Source: Nitrosomonas sp.
GTDB taxonomy: Bacteria > Pseudomonadota > Gammaproteobacteria > Burkholderiales > Nitrosomonadaceae
Direction of reading: 5' to 3'
NCBI RefSeq assembly: GCF_024282095.1
Contig: NZ_JAMWZS010000009.1
Span: forward strand, 19,305 to 83,304
DNA length: 64,000 nucleotides
Numbering within the stretch: the first letter of the stretch is position 1; each line of letters begins with the position of its first letter. The position numbers and the translations under genes are program-made. This document shows positions 45,658 through 55,200 of the stretch, piece after piece. The notes beneath the pieces are model-generated. The model saw only the letters and a list, made by a program, of their open reading frames with translations, did no database searches and was not told the origin of the DNA.

Positions 45658-45942
45658 TCCTCCCTTACTCTTTGATATAAATTGGTAACCTGCAAAAATT
45701 TATAACCACCTAATACTATTTCCATCTGCGTTGACCTCCTGCCATTCAGTTCCATTCCATAAAATAGCAATAATGGTTTAGAATTGATGCATGTGAAAAA
45801 CATCCCTATACTCTGCTCCAGCCACATCAAGCACACAAAAATCTCACATCTCCGACTCCATCACTTCATTTCTGTTCTGCCTGTTTCAGTTCGTCGTCAT
45901 ACGTACGCCCTATCCTCAATGTAAAATTATCAGCCCGATAAG

Positions 45943-45972
45943 TAAATTAGCGTTCTGCTTATTTTCATCTAA
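45943..45972. promoter_or_regulatory. Shared 30-base upstream element, copy 1
   Basis: TAAATTAGCGTTCTGCTTAT begins a 30-base block that matches 57452-57481 at 28 of 30 positions. It lies about 290 bases before the start of the secreted-protein gene, and the other copy about 310 bases before the multicopper oxidase. Both are in the same orientation relative to their genes. Function unknown; a common regulator or transcript leader is likely. Confidence 0.55.
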
Positions 45973-46108
45973 ACCTTTACTTAGTCGTCTAAAAATCCCA
46001 TTTTGTCATCACGTTAGCTGTAGATTTAACGCATTGCAGCATCATGAACCATCTATCAACCGGATGCGTTTGGTTTTATTCGCATAGAATGAAAGTAGGT
46101 TTACGAGC

Positions 46109-46189
46109 CTGAATTGAACGCCGGCTGTTCTCTACCCATGACGGATAGTAGTGTGCAGAAACTGCTCGATACCCATGAAATGCTGATCA
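46109..46189 (+). pseudogene. Fragment of a GAF-type diguanylate cyclase gene
   Basis: About 80 bases match 38949-39029 inside the diguanylate cyclase gene at more than 90 percent, including CTCTACCCATGACGGATAGT. The flanks are unrelated, so this is a relic of a duplicated or recombined copy. Confidence 0.75.
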
Positions 46190-46287
46190 GAGAACCAGTG
46201 CAATGGATGGTAGATCGTCTCATCGCTGATTACATACAGTGCTTGGATTTGGAATTCGCAGACGGCCTGCTGGCAGGCTGTTGAAAA

Positions 46288-46315
46288 CCCCTCTCCCCGT
46301 TTGCACGGGGGGAGG
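46288..46315 (-). terminator. Hairpin downstream of the large RTX gene
   Basis: CCCCTCTCCCCG (46288-46299) pairs with CGGGGGGAGG (46306-46315) around a six-base loop, 13 bases past the stop; on the minus strand GGTTTTC follows. Likely a terminator. Confidence 0.55.
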
Positions 46316-46327
46316 AGAAAGTTATCT

Positions 46328-49300
46328 TCAGATGAACAAGAAATCGTCGGCCCCGAGATTGCCGAGCGTCACATTGGATAGCGTGATACTTCCGACACCC
46401 ACGAGATTAATTTGGACGTTAACCCCAGACTGGCTCATGTTGGATTGCAGCGCCGTGAAGTTTGCTACGGTGTTTGACGAGAAAGCGATTACATCCTGAT
46501 TCCCTGCAACGTCGCCAAAGCTCTGAATGGTGTCAGCACCGAAAGCGCTTGCGAAAAAGTATGTATCGTTGTTGGTACCGCCAATCAGCGCATCGTTTCC
46601 AGCGCCACCTTCCAACCAATCATTGCCGTTGCCGCCATCAAGCGTATCATTCCCGGCGCTGCCGTAAAGTCGATCAACACCATTGCCACCTTGCAGCGAA
46701 TCCGTTCCCGCATTGCCGATGAGATGATCATTGCCGTCACTACCCTGAAGTGTGTCATTGCCGGTTCCGCCGACTAGAGCATTGTCCAGGGCATTGCCAC
46801 GCCAGGATGTCCCATTCGCCGCGCCCAGATAGATCAGATTCTCGAAGTTGCCGCCCAATCCGTAACTGGTGAGCGTTTGAACGTACACGGTGTCATTCCC
46901 CGCATTCGTGCCCTCGGTTACCTTATCGCCGCTGTTGTCGACAAAGTAGGTGTCGTTGCCGGCCAGACCGGTCATCGTGTCCTTACCCGCCAAACCGTTG
47001 ATGATGTCATTACCGGCAGTACCGTTCAGCGTATTGTTGCCTGGAGTCGCGCCGGCCACAACATTTTCAGCCGAGTTGGTGACATTGACAATCAACGCTT
47101 CGGTGCGAACTGCTGCACCCGCATCTTTGGCTATGGTCTGAAGCGTAAAACTGTGCGACGGCAGATTAGGGTTCTCAAAATCAATCAACGCAGGATTCAC
47201 CAGACTGATTTGATTGCCCGTAATGCTGAAGCGACCATCGGCGGAATCCGCCAGCCCGAATGTCACACCTGCCGCACCATTTGGCGCCGCATCGAGGTCG
47301 GTCGCACTCAGGGTCGCAACGGCATTCGATACTGGAAGCTCGGCAATGGATACTGCCGTTGTCGCGGCATTACCGTTGAAGAGGATGTCGGTCGGCGCTT
47401 CATTGACATCGTTGACGGCAACCGTCACGGATTCTGCAAAGGTGCCGCCATGCCCATCGCTGGACGTTACATTCAACAGATAGGAAGTTACCCCACTTTC
47501 AAAGTTCAGCAGCGCGCCATTCTGCACCCGGATCTGATTCCCAACGATCTGGAATGCGCCACCGAAGTCATTAGCGAGCGAGTAGGTGAAGGTATCGTTG
47601 GTGGCCACTGCCGTATTGTCAGGATCCGTGGTCGACAATGTTGAAACCACCGTACCGCTTGCCGCGTTTTCGTTGACCGACGTTCCTCCCGTAAATACGA
47701 TGTCGGTCGGCGCGTCATTGACATTTGTGACCGTGACATTAACGTTCGCAGTGGAGAATTGTCCCGCACCATTTTGTATCGTGTAGTTGAAGGCGACCGG
47801 GCCAAAATAATCCGCGCTCGGCGTAAAGATCAAATGATCCGTGCCCGTCACGGCATTGGTCAGAAGCACGCTACCATGCGCTACGGCAACCGCCGCTCCG
47901 CCATTCACGATCGCTGCCCCATTGATGGCAGTGATGTGAGCGGTGTCAACATTGGCATCATTGGCAAGCACATTGATTGTGTCCGCAGTATCCTCCACGA
48001 TCGTAGCCGTATCGTCTGTTGCGACCGGCCCCGGTATCAGGAATGCCGCCGTAACCGTTCCAATATCATCAAATGTGAAGAACTCGACATTCCTCACCGT
48101 CTGGGTCAATTGCGGCGACACACCATCTGCAGGCTTCACGAACGTGTAGGTTTGCGTGGCGCCATCGAAGCTGATGAGCAGGTCCGCTCGATTGACATGC
48201 ATCACCATGCGATCAGAAAGTCCCCCCGCACCATCCACCGTGTTGTTGCCGCCGCCCGCATCGATCACGTTATTGCCGCCATTGCCGATGATCAAGTCGT
48301 CGCCAATACCGCCGGTCGCATTCTCGATATTAGTGGAGAACTGGAAGATCTGACCACCCGCGCCATCATCGACAACGTTCCCGATGACATCTTCGAGGAT
48401 GAAGCTGCCGTTGAGATCGCGGTCACTTTCAACCACGCCGGTTGCAAGATTGATTTTAAAGTCGCCGAATTCACCTTGCATCGTGATCGTATCGATTCCA
48501 TCACCGCCGGAAATCATATCGGCGCCAGGATTATTGGCCGCAAACGCGGAAATTTGTGCGGCGGTCAGACCCGTGTTCGATAGTCCGCTCGCATTGGTAT
48601 TCGCTTCCGTAAGCGCCGCAGCAAGACCATCGTCAAGCAAACGGTTGATCTGCGGATCGGCTGGACCGCTGCCGCTGCCAGCCAGCAAGTCGTCACCGCC
48701 ACCACCGATCAGAACATCCTGTCCGGAACCACCAATGATCGTGTCATTTCCCAAACCGCCATCGCCGATGTCAGCACCGGTTCCGAGCGTAATCAGATCA
48801 TTGCCAAGGCCGCCATGCAGCTCGTCGTTCAAGGCGCGACCATCCATCGAGTCATCGCCCACCGTACCGACCGCCACATCGCGCAGTGCGCCGTTGCGTG
48901 GACCGATGATTGGCACGCCCGGTTCACGCGTGTCCAGATAGGAAGCACCGACATCACCGACGGCATTCTGATAACCGACCAAAATGCGGCCATCGTCAAG
49001 CCCGGCGGCAGAATGCAACGTATGGTTTTCTGCGGCAACATTGGCCGGATCATCGATCGTAATGCCGGTACCGACCGGATTACCCGCCATATCATACCGC
49101 TGGCCGAGGATGTTGCCTGCGCTTTCCCAGGACAGGAAATAACCGTCTTCCAAACCACCGGGGGTAACACCGGTCGGGGATACCTGGAATAGTGTGGCGG
49201 GATCCAGATTATTCTGCAGTGTCAATACCGGCGAAGGAATCCAATTGGTTCCGGCGCCCGTGTAGACGATGGCTTTGACTGCCATCGTATCCGCGCTGCC

Positions 49301-52300
49301 GGTATCTGCCCAGAAAACCCCGAATGAACCATTCTGCTGCGGCACGATATATTGCGTCTGACCCGGATTAAGAACATGGCCGAGTGTGGCGGGGAAAGGT
49401 ACTGCCAACTCACTATAGGTGGTGTGGCCGGTCACCTGAACATCCACGCCGCCCAAGCCGCCCGTTTCACGGTCGGCGTTTTGGTCGACATGCGGAACAA
49501 AGATGCGCAGTTGAACATTTTCGCTTTGATCGATGTAAGTAACGACCAATTGTCCATCATGCAAGGTGCCGATGGACAGATCACGACCTTTGATCGGCGT
49601 GTGATCCGCGTCCGTTCCGACCACTGGATCCGACGCCGAGAACAGGCCTGCATTAGTGAGAACGATGGACTGACTATCATCGGCTGTGCCGCGCAGGCCA
49701 TCCAATCCGATCGAAATCGGCGCCGTTTCCGAGCCCTTGCTTAAATCAGCCGAAGGGATGAAATTGCCGGCAGCATCGGTCGCCAGTTGTCCTTGCCCAG
49801 CCGCGTCAAGAATCGGCAGTCCCGCACCATTGACCAGGATATCGTAAACCGGTATTTCGTAACGGGCCAGCATCAAATCACCGTAAGCATCCTCAGCATT
49901 GGTCTTGAGCACATAACCGGCGTGGAAGCCAAACTCGAGTGTGCCATTGGCAGTGTTAACGATTTCATAACCCTGAACAGTCGGATCGACTGCAACGCCC
50001 GCACCGTCCGAACCGACCACAACCGCTTCATTACCGGTGACGCCGGCTCCTGGCACGCCACCACCGCCCAGTACGACATGCGTATTGGTACTGGCGGAAC
50101 GCAGATGAATGGAAGTATCGGTTGAATCGTTGCCGCTCACATCGGTGGATTGCCATACCGCGGTGAGTCCCAGACCCGCTGTCATACCGACATCGATATC
50201 GGCCACGGTGTTGTCGCTATACAATCCGCCGGCACCGCCATCAGTCAATGGCGTCGGCGCATCCAAGAAGATAGCATCCGCAACGCCCGTGGTATCGTGG
50301 CTCACGGCCCAGACTTGATTGCCACCCCCCGAAATCCATGATAATGCCGCCCCGGTCTGAAGATTGGTCACCGCAATTCCCGATTGCACCCCGGCGCTGG
50401 CGTCGATCGAGATTTCCTTGAACGGCGTGGTATCCGTCAAGCTCCAATTAACCGGCGTGCCGTTGTAGCCGGGCGGAAGCGGCGGCGGCGTGCCGGGTGC
50501 GGTCAATGCCACATCCGTAAACGTGGGACTCGCCGCAGCCCAGTTCGCCGGCACAGTTCCACCCACTTGCGACAGATTGAGAAAACGGAGTGTTTCGATG
50601 TCAAAAATATTGTCTATGCCATCGTGCATCAACGGATTGCCTGCTGCGTCCGCTGTGGGTCGCAGATCGATAATTTCGTAGCTGCCATCGCCATTGACAG
50701 TCACCGAATAATCCTGCAAGCGGCCCGTATAGACGGAAACATCATGGCCTTCGCCGCCGAAAATCTGTTCAGGAATCCCGGCTGCACCGCGCAATCCCGG
50801 GCCACCCATGATCACGTCATCACCCATTGCGCCCCAAATATCATCGGTACGGCCATCGAAATCCTGGATGTCACCGCGAATCGTGTCGTCGCCGACTGTC
50901 CCGACGAGAACATCACGCCGCGCCTGCGGCAATCCCAAGCGCAGAAAATCACCTTCAATGTTCTGACCGGGTGCGCGCGTATCGATCACGCGTGCGGCGA
51001 TGTCGTCACCGTCGGTATACGTATTATTGGTATCGTGATAAACCGAAATAAACCGATCACCGAGCAATCCTGCGATGCTGTTCTGATCCTGATCGCCTTC
51101 GGTGCCGGCATTGACCGTGATCGCATTGCCTTCCGGAATCATCGATATCACCTGTCCAGTGACCGGATCCAAAGCCACGGCGATGTGGCGCGCCATGACA
51201 TCGGCGCCATCGCCTGCGCTGGTTTGTTTCCATGTGACCACCAAGTCTGCGCTGTTTTCACCACTGAGACCGGAAAGATTGAAATCGAGTGTCGAGACAT
51301 CGATGCCGAACGGCAAGTTTTGCAACACAAATGGGGCAGGGGCTGCAAAACCGAATCCTTCGCCGTTCAATCCGGCGCCGGTCGGTGCATACATTGTGCC
51401 GACAATCTGGTAGCCGGCCGCGGCCGTGCCCGTGACCCACGCGACACCAAAGTTCACCGCCCCTGCTGAAACGATGTGCGCGCTAGTACCTGCTGCCACG
51501 GGAAAACCCGCGGAGATATTATTGAATCCGGGAATAGTAACAACCTGTCCCAGATCGTCGTAAACACGACCGGCGACACGTTCGCCACCCGCACCATCCT
51601 GTTCGATCCAGATCACGCCGGTTTCAAAACCGTGCAGCGCAGCGGTCGAAGGATTGCGGCCTGAGGCTGCCAACTGAACAGCTGCATCGCTGCCCAAACC
51701 TGCTATACCGTCGACGCCACCGCGAGCGGGCGCGCCCGGATTACCCAGCGGATCCAGCGGCACTTCGTAGCGCTGCAACATAATACGACCATAATTCGGA
51801 TCGCCGCCACCGCCAGTATCGGTCGATACCCATGCAACGTTATAGCCTTCGTTCATGCCGGTGGGAAGAACCGAACCACCCACGGGGCTCTGCAGCGTGC
51901 GATCGAGAAACGAACCGGAAAGTGCCGCATCGTGCTGATCCACATTGGCACCTTCGGCAAGAACGGTCAGTTCCGGACCGGTCAACGTGCCAGGCCCGAC
52001 AAAATTGGTGCGAATCTCCCGCGTGGTATCGGAGGCGTCATCACGTTGCTCCCATGCCGTCCCCCAACCAGAATTTGCGCCGCCCGATGTCAGCACCGGA
52101 TTTGTTTCAACGCCGATGCCATCGCTGATATCGATGGCATTGGGAATAAAAGCGTCAGGCGCCAGCACCACATCGTAAAACTGGCCGCGGATATGCGTGT
52201 TGCCGTCTGCTCCCGGCGTTTCCCAAGCCACGCCAACAAACTCGCCGACACTATCCGCAACAAATGGATGAGTCTGAGCGCCGACGCGCACGCCAGGCGC

Positions 52301-54079
52301 ACTGTTGACGATGAAGCCATCGACATCCGGTGTGCCCGCCGGGTTGGGTGCCAGATCTGCATCAGCATCTGTCATACCCCATGCCGCAGGGGTCACGCCG
52401 GGACCGGTCGGTATGAAGCTCGATGCCAGAACATCCACACCCGCTACACCACCAAAACGGAAGAACTCGACACCTTTGACCGTATCGGTTCCATCTGGCG
52501 AGCCGGCGCGATTGTCTGTTACCGTGAACAGCGCGCCGCCCAGATGCGTCACGGTGTAGTCGGTTTGTGCACCGGAAAATACCGCAACGTCACCGGCCAC
52601 TGCACCGTTAGCGCCGCCGTCGATGATGTCATTGCCTGCTCCGCCGACGATAAGGTCGTCGCCCAGCGCGCCATATAGCAGATCGTTATCGTCCAATCCA
52701 CGAATTGTGTCGTCACCGACGGTGCCAACCAGCACATCCGGAACAGTACGTGTCAGTGTGTCGGTACCGATAATAATGAGTCCGAGGTTACGCGCATCCA
52801 GGATGTGCGCCGAAATGTTGCTGTCGCCAGCGGATGTGTCGCGGAAAACAGTGACGATACGGTCGCCAGCCAGCGCCGCAGCGCCTGTTTGATCTTGATC
52901 TCCAACCGTGATGCCATTCACCAGCGTAACGATACCGTCACCAGCGCCGCCCGCATTGAAGGACTGGGAATACAGATCCTTATTCCCGCTGCCGTCGATT
53001 GCACCGACTGTGATCGCAAAACCACCGGTGTCTATCAACGCGCCAAGCGAGAATTCACCGGTAAATGTCGAACCGGCGGGCAGATTCGCGGCGTTGAAGA
53101 GTTGGATGACATTGCTCGCTGCAAACGTATTCGGCGTTGCGCCAGCCACAAAAACACGACCGGAAATGCCCGTTGACGTAGCCCATGCCACGATGAATTC
53201 CCCGCCATCGGAAACGACCTGAACTTTTCCGATCTCAGTCGTTGTGCCCAGATTGTCGAGATTGATGCCGCCTAAAATTGCGCCACTCGCTGTGGTGATG
53301 GCGGTACCATTGGCGGTAAAGAAGTTGGCATGCACGACATCCGCAGCATCAACCCAAGCGACGACCGAATCGCCACTCAAGTGTGCATCGGAAGCAACGA
53401 CAACATCACGACCGATCGCGGCAATGCTAACCGGCGCATCGGAAGCGCCACCAACCGCGCCATCCAACCCGGTAGCGACCGGCGGTCCCGCCGGGTCTTT
53501 TTTCGCATCCAGCGGTACGGCGTAGCGCTGCAACATCACTTCACCATAACCTGCCTGAATCTGCGCAGCCGTCAACGGCGATGTGACGCTGGTATCTGTT
53601 TGGATCCAAGCAACATTCAACCCATCGACGGTGGATATCGGACGAAACGTTGCATCCACCGCCGTGTAACCGGACATCGCCACGTCATGAACGACGAGAC
53701 CGGTATTTCCTGAGGAAACGTTGATGACGCCACCCACCGGCGCACTCAAACCGATATAGCGCAAATTGATTGCAGTCGTACCGTCGGCAGCGATTTCTTG
53801 CCATGTCACCCCGTAGCCGATGCCGGCACCGCCAGCTGACATGCTGGTTTGCCCGTAACTCGCACCAGGTGCGCCGCTGCTGAGCGTAAAACCTCCCAGT
53901 GCGGGATCCGGCTCGCCGATCACATCAAAAAATCGCACTTCGATGCCCGCTGCCGATGCCCAGGCAACACCGAAAGAACCGCCCGCACTATCCGCAACCG
54001 CCGGATCGAACTGATCACCCGCATCCGCGTTTATTGAAATTCCATTCAGATTATTCTGACCCCACGTTGTTGTAGCCAT
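46328..54079 (-). CDS. Giant RTX/cadherin surface protein with triplicated N-terminal module
   Basis: An uninterrupted 2,583-residue frame starting MATTTWGQNNLNGISINADA with no Sec signal, as in type I secreted proteins. Three related modules of about 560-640 residues start near 1, 566 and 1210. Each carries a YG-[ED/R/D]-[VIL]ML-[QA]RY block (for example YGEVMLQRYAVPLD at 178) and ends in DVLVGTVGDDTIRG or its variant (448, 1056, about 1795) followed by RTX nonapeptides. After about 1900 come a tandem-type domain (EDTADTINVLANDANVDTAH), two cadherin-like domains (SVNENAASGTVVSTL; SIAELPVSNAVATL) and a C-terminal RTX block (NDTLQGSDGNDHLIGNAGTD and similar). Calcium-dependent folding outside the cell is expected. 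Lack of cysteine and high Gly/Asp fit. Cargo, adhesion or structural role unknown. GC is higher than in flanking intergenic DNA. Confidence 0.88.
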   Translation of the reverse strand: MATTTWGQNNLNGISINADAGDQFDPAVADSAGGSFGVAWASAAGIEVRFFDVIGEPDPALGGFTLSSGAPGASYGQTSMSAGGAGIGYGVTWQEIAADGTTAINLRYIGLSAPVGGVINVSSGNTGLVVHDVAMSGYTAVDATFRPISTVDGLNVAWIQTDTSVTSPLTAAQIQAGYGEVMLQRYAVPLDAKKDPAGPPVATGLDGAVGGASDAPVSIAAIGRDVVVASDAHLSGDSVVAWVDAADVVHANFFTANGTAITTASGAILGGINLDNLGTTTEIGKVQVVSDGGEFIVAWATSTGISGRVFVAGATPNTFAASNVIQLFNAANLPAGSTFTGEFSLGALIDTGGFAITVGAIDGSGNKDLYSQSFNAGGAGDGIVTLVNGITVGDQDQTGAAALAGDRIVTVFRDTSAGDSNISAHILDARNLGLIIIGTDTLTRTVPDVLVGTVGDDTIRGLDDNDLLYGALGDDLIVGGAGNDIIDGGANGAVAGDVAVFSGAQTDYTVTHLGGALFTVTDNRAGSPDGTDTVKGVEFFRFGGVAGVDVLASSFIPTGPGVTPAAWGMTDADADLAPNPAGTPDVDGFIVNSAPGVRVGAQTHPFVADSVGEFVGVAWETPGADGNTHIRGQFYDVVLAPDAFIPNAIDISDGIGVETNPVLTSGGANSGWGTAWEQRDDASDTTREIRTNFVGPGTLTGPELTVLAEGANVDQHDAALSGSFLDRTLQSPVGGSVLPTGMNEGYNVAWVSTDTGGGGDPNYGRIMLQRYEVPLDPLGNPGAPARGGVDGIAGLGSDAAVQLAASGRNPSTAALHGFETGVIWIEQDGAGGERVAGRVYDDLGQVVTIPGFNNISAGFPVAAGTSAHIVSAGAVNFGVAWVTGTAAAGYQIVGTMYAPTGAGLNGEGFGFAAPAPFVLQNLPFGIDVSTLDFNLSGLSGENSADLVVTWKQTSAGDGADVMARHIAVALDPVTGQVISMIPEGNAITVNAGTEGDQDQNSIAGLLGDRFISVYHDTNNTYTDGDDIAARVIDTRAPGQNIEGDFLRLGLPQARRDVLVGTVGDDTIRGDIQDFDGRTDDIWGAMGDDVIMGGPGLRGAAGIPEQIFGGEGHDVSVYTGRLQDYSVTVNGDGSYEIIDLRPTADAAGNPLMHDGIDNIFDIETLRFLNLSQVGGTVPANWAAASPTFTDVALTAPGTPPPLPPGYNGTPVNWSLTDTTPFKEISIDASAGVQSGIAVTNLQTGAALSWISGGGNQVWAVSHDTTGVADAIFLDAPTPLTDGGAGGLYSDNTVADIDVGMTAGLGLTAVWQSTDVSGNDSTDTSIHLRSASTNTHVVLGGGGVPGAGVTGNEAVVVGSDGAGVAVDPTVQGYEIVNTANGTLEFGFHAGYVLKTNAEDAYGDLMLARYEIPVYDILVNGAGLPILDAAGQGQLATDAAGNFIPSADLSKGSETAPISIGLDGLRGTADDSQSIVLTNAGLFSASDPVVGTDADHTPIKGRDLSIGTLHDGQLVVTYIDQSENVQLRIFVPHVDQNADRETGGLGGVDVQVTGHTTYSELAVPFPATLGHVLNPGQTQYIVPQQNGSFGVFWADTGSADTMAVKAIVYTGAGTNWIPSPVLTLQNNLDPATLFQVSPTGVTPGGLEDGYFLSWESAGNILGQRYDMAGNPVGTGITIDDPANVAAENHTLHSAAGLDDGRILVGYQNAVGDVGASYLDTREPGVPIIGPRNGALRDVAVGTVGDDSMDGRALNDELHGGLGNDLITLGTGADIGDGGLGNDTIIGGSGQDVLIGGGGDDLLAGSGSGPADPQINRLLDDGLAAALTEANTNASGLSNTGLTAAQISAFAANNPGADMISGGDGIDTITMQGEFGDFKINLATGVVESDRDLNGSFILEDVIGNVVDDGAGGQIFQFSTNIENATGGIGDDLIIGNGGNNVIDAGGGNNTVDGAGGLSDRMVMHVNRADLLISFDGATQTYTFVKPADGVSPQLTQTVRNVEFFTFDDIGTVTAAFLIPGPVATDDTATIVEDTADTINVLANDANVDTAHITAINGAAIVNGGAAVAVAHGSVLLTNAVTGTDHLIFTPSADYFGPVAFNYTIQNGAGQFSTANVNVTVTNVNDAPTDIVFTGGTSVNENAASGTVVSTLSTTDPDNTAVATNDTFTYSLANDFGGAFQIVGNQIRVQNGALLNFESGVTSYLLNVTSSDGHGGTFAESVTVAVNDVNEAPTDILFNGNAATTAVSIAELPVSNAVATLSATDLDAAPNGAAGVTFGLADSADGRFSITGNQISLVNPALIDFENPNLPSHSFTLQTIAKDAGAAVRTEALIVNVTNSAENVVAGATPGNNTLNGTAGNDIINGLAGKDTMTGLAGNDTYFVDNSGDKVTEGTNAGNDTVYVQTLTSYGLGGNFENLIYLGAANGTSWRGNALDNALVGGTGNDTLQGSDGNDHLIGNAGTDSLQGGNGVDRLYGSAGNDTLDGGNGNDWLEGGAGNDALIGGTNNDTYFFASAFGADTIQSFGDVAGNQDVIAFSSNTVANFTALQSNMSQSGVNVQINLVGVGSITLSNVTLGNLGADDFLFI

Positions 54080-54500
54080 GACTTATCCCTCTCTATCTCG
54101 TGTCCATGCCGTTAAAAATGCGGCACGGGTATTATTTTTTACTGAATGATCTTTGTCCGTTCCGCCATGCAGCGGCTAAGTCGGCCTTGAATCACGATCA
54201 TTCCCATGAATTTATTTTTTCTATCGATCAGCGCAGCACTGGAATCATTGCAAACATGCACTGCCTGCATTGAAATCTGCCGGTCGATCGGTAGCGCAAT
54301 CAGTCTTCTCCAGCCGCAGGTAATACGCGATGGAACTCTCTTTAATGTTTCATTGTTAACAGCTTCGCAATGCCTCACTGCACTGGAGTACGTCGGATAA
54401 TAGAAACAGCAAACTGTAAAAAATACTATTACCCAACGCACTCATTTGGTTTAAAACCCCCCATCACTACCAAGTCGCTGGAAAACTATCTGCGTTGCCG
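54080..54500. other. Region upstream of the large RTX gene
   Basis: It should hold the RTX gene promoter. A ribosome-binding-like AGAGAGGGAT (minus-strand sense) precedes the start at 54079. An eroded repeat end similar to the 148-bp element (GCTGGAAAACTATCTGCGTT, 54476 onward) lies at its right edge. Confidence 0.4.
54139..54441 (-). CDS. Possible small exported protein, weakly supported
   Basis: A 100-residue frame with a signal-like N-terminus (MRWVIVFFTVCCFYYPTYSS) and four cysteines after it. The remainder has no recognised pattern, and no clear ribosome-binding site is visible. It lies in the gap between SCO and the RTX gene and may be spurious. Confidence 0.25.
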   Translation of the reverse strand: MRWVIVFFTVCCFYYPTYSSAVRHCEAVNNETLKRVPSRITCGWRRLIALPIDRQISMQAVHVCNDSSAALIDRKNKFMGMIVIQGRLSRCMAERTKIIQ

Positions 54501-55172
54501 CTAGCTTACTTTCTCAACTTCATGAACCGGCCTCGCGCCATTCGGTTCCATCCAGTAAAAATATTGCGCCATGGCTTTGGGGTTAGCTAACGCCGGGCAT
54601 GTTCCCCATCGCTCTAAAGGTTCGATGCCGTACTTGACCACACCAATGTGCTCTGTTTTATTCCGGTCTCGCTCAGGATCGGAATAGTAGAAACCTAAGC
54701 GTCTGCGCAACAATTCAATATCAGCTTTGGTTCCAGTCAGAAACTTCCAGCCCGGACCGACATCAAAATTTTCCGCATACGCTTTCAACATCGCCAGCGT
54801 GTCGTGTTCAGGTTCCAGCGTGATCGAATACATGAAAATGTCACGCCCTACCCTGCCACCAAACTCATTTTCCAGCCGCTTCAGATTCGCCGTCATGCCC
54901 GGACAGATATCTCCGCAGCGGGCATACATGAAGTTGATGAATACAGCTTTGTCTTTGACGAGATCATCATAGAAGCGCACTTCCTTACCCTCGTGCGTGA
55001 GCAGTGTCATGTTCGGAAAACGATCCTTGCGACGCTGCTCGGCCGTATTTTGCGGTTTCGCTGTTGAAGTGTTCTGCGGCGTATTGGCCCCCAATGAAAC
55101 AGCACTGAAACCTAAAGTTGCCAGTCCAACAGAGGCACCTGCCATATGTTTGATAAATTCTCTCTTGTTCAT
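54501..55172 (-). CDS. SCO1/SenC-family copper chaperone
   Basis: A 223-residue thioredoxin-fold protein. The start at 55172 is chosen because AGGAGAATATTTCC precedes it and the protein then opens MNKREFIKHMAGASVGLATL, an export signal of Tat-like type. The copper site is NFMYARCGDICPGM (CxxxC) and the distal His is in EHIGVVKYG. SCO proteins deliver copper or reduce thiols for cuproenzymes. It lies 28 bases after the multicopper oxidase gene on the same strand, so oxidase maturation is a likely job. Confidence 0.88.
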   Translation of the reverse strand: MNKREFIKHMAGASVGLATLGFSAVSLGANTPQNTSTAKPQNTAEQRRKDRFPNMTLLTHEGKEVRFYDDLVKDKAVFINFMYARCGDICPGMTANLKRLENEFGGRVGRDIFMYSITLEPEHDTLAMLKAYAENFDVGPGWKFLTGTKADIELLRRRLGFYYSDPERDRNKTEHIGVVKYGIEPLERWGTCPALANPKAMAQYFYWMEPNGARPVHEVEKVS

Positions 55173-55200
55173 GGAAATATTCTCCTGTGTCATGGCTGAA

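Larger units (their letters stand above)
45658..46327. other. Intergenic stretch with regulatory element and gene relic
   Basis: It contains the 30-base element at 45943, a fragment of a diguanylate cyclase gene at 46109-46189, a repeat end near 46270 and the terminator of the large RTX gene. A 60-codon minus-strand frame at 45654-45836 has no protein-like features and is ignored. Confidence 0.5.

Noticed and set aside
46877-53713. Several long plus-strand frames (up to 361 codons) opposite the giant RTX gene
   Set aside because: They are Arg/Cys-rich, have no family features and follow from the codon bias of the antisense RTX gene.
46328-54079. Animal-heme-peroxidase type manganese oxidase in the large RTX protein
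   Set aside because: The RTX blocks fit such proteins, but I see no peroxidase heme-ligand region, so the label is not used.
39970-54079. A type I secretion apparatus for the two RTX proteins
   Set aside because: No ABC exporter, membrane fusion or TolC-like gene is found in the window.
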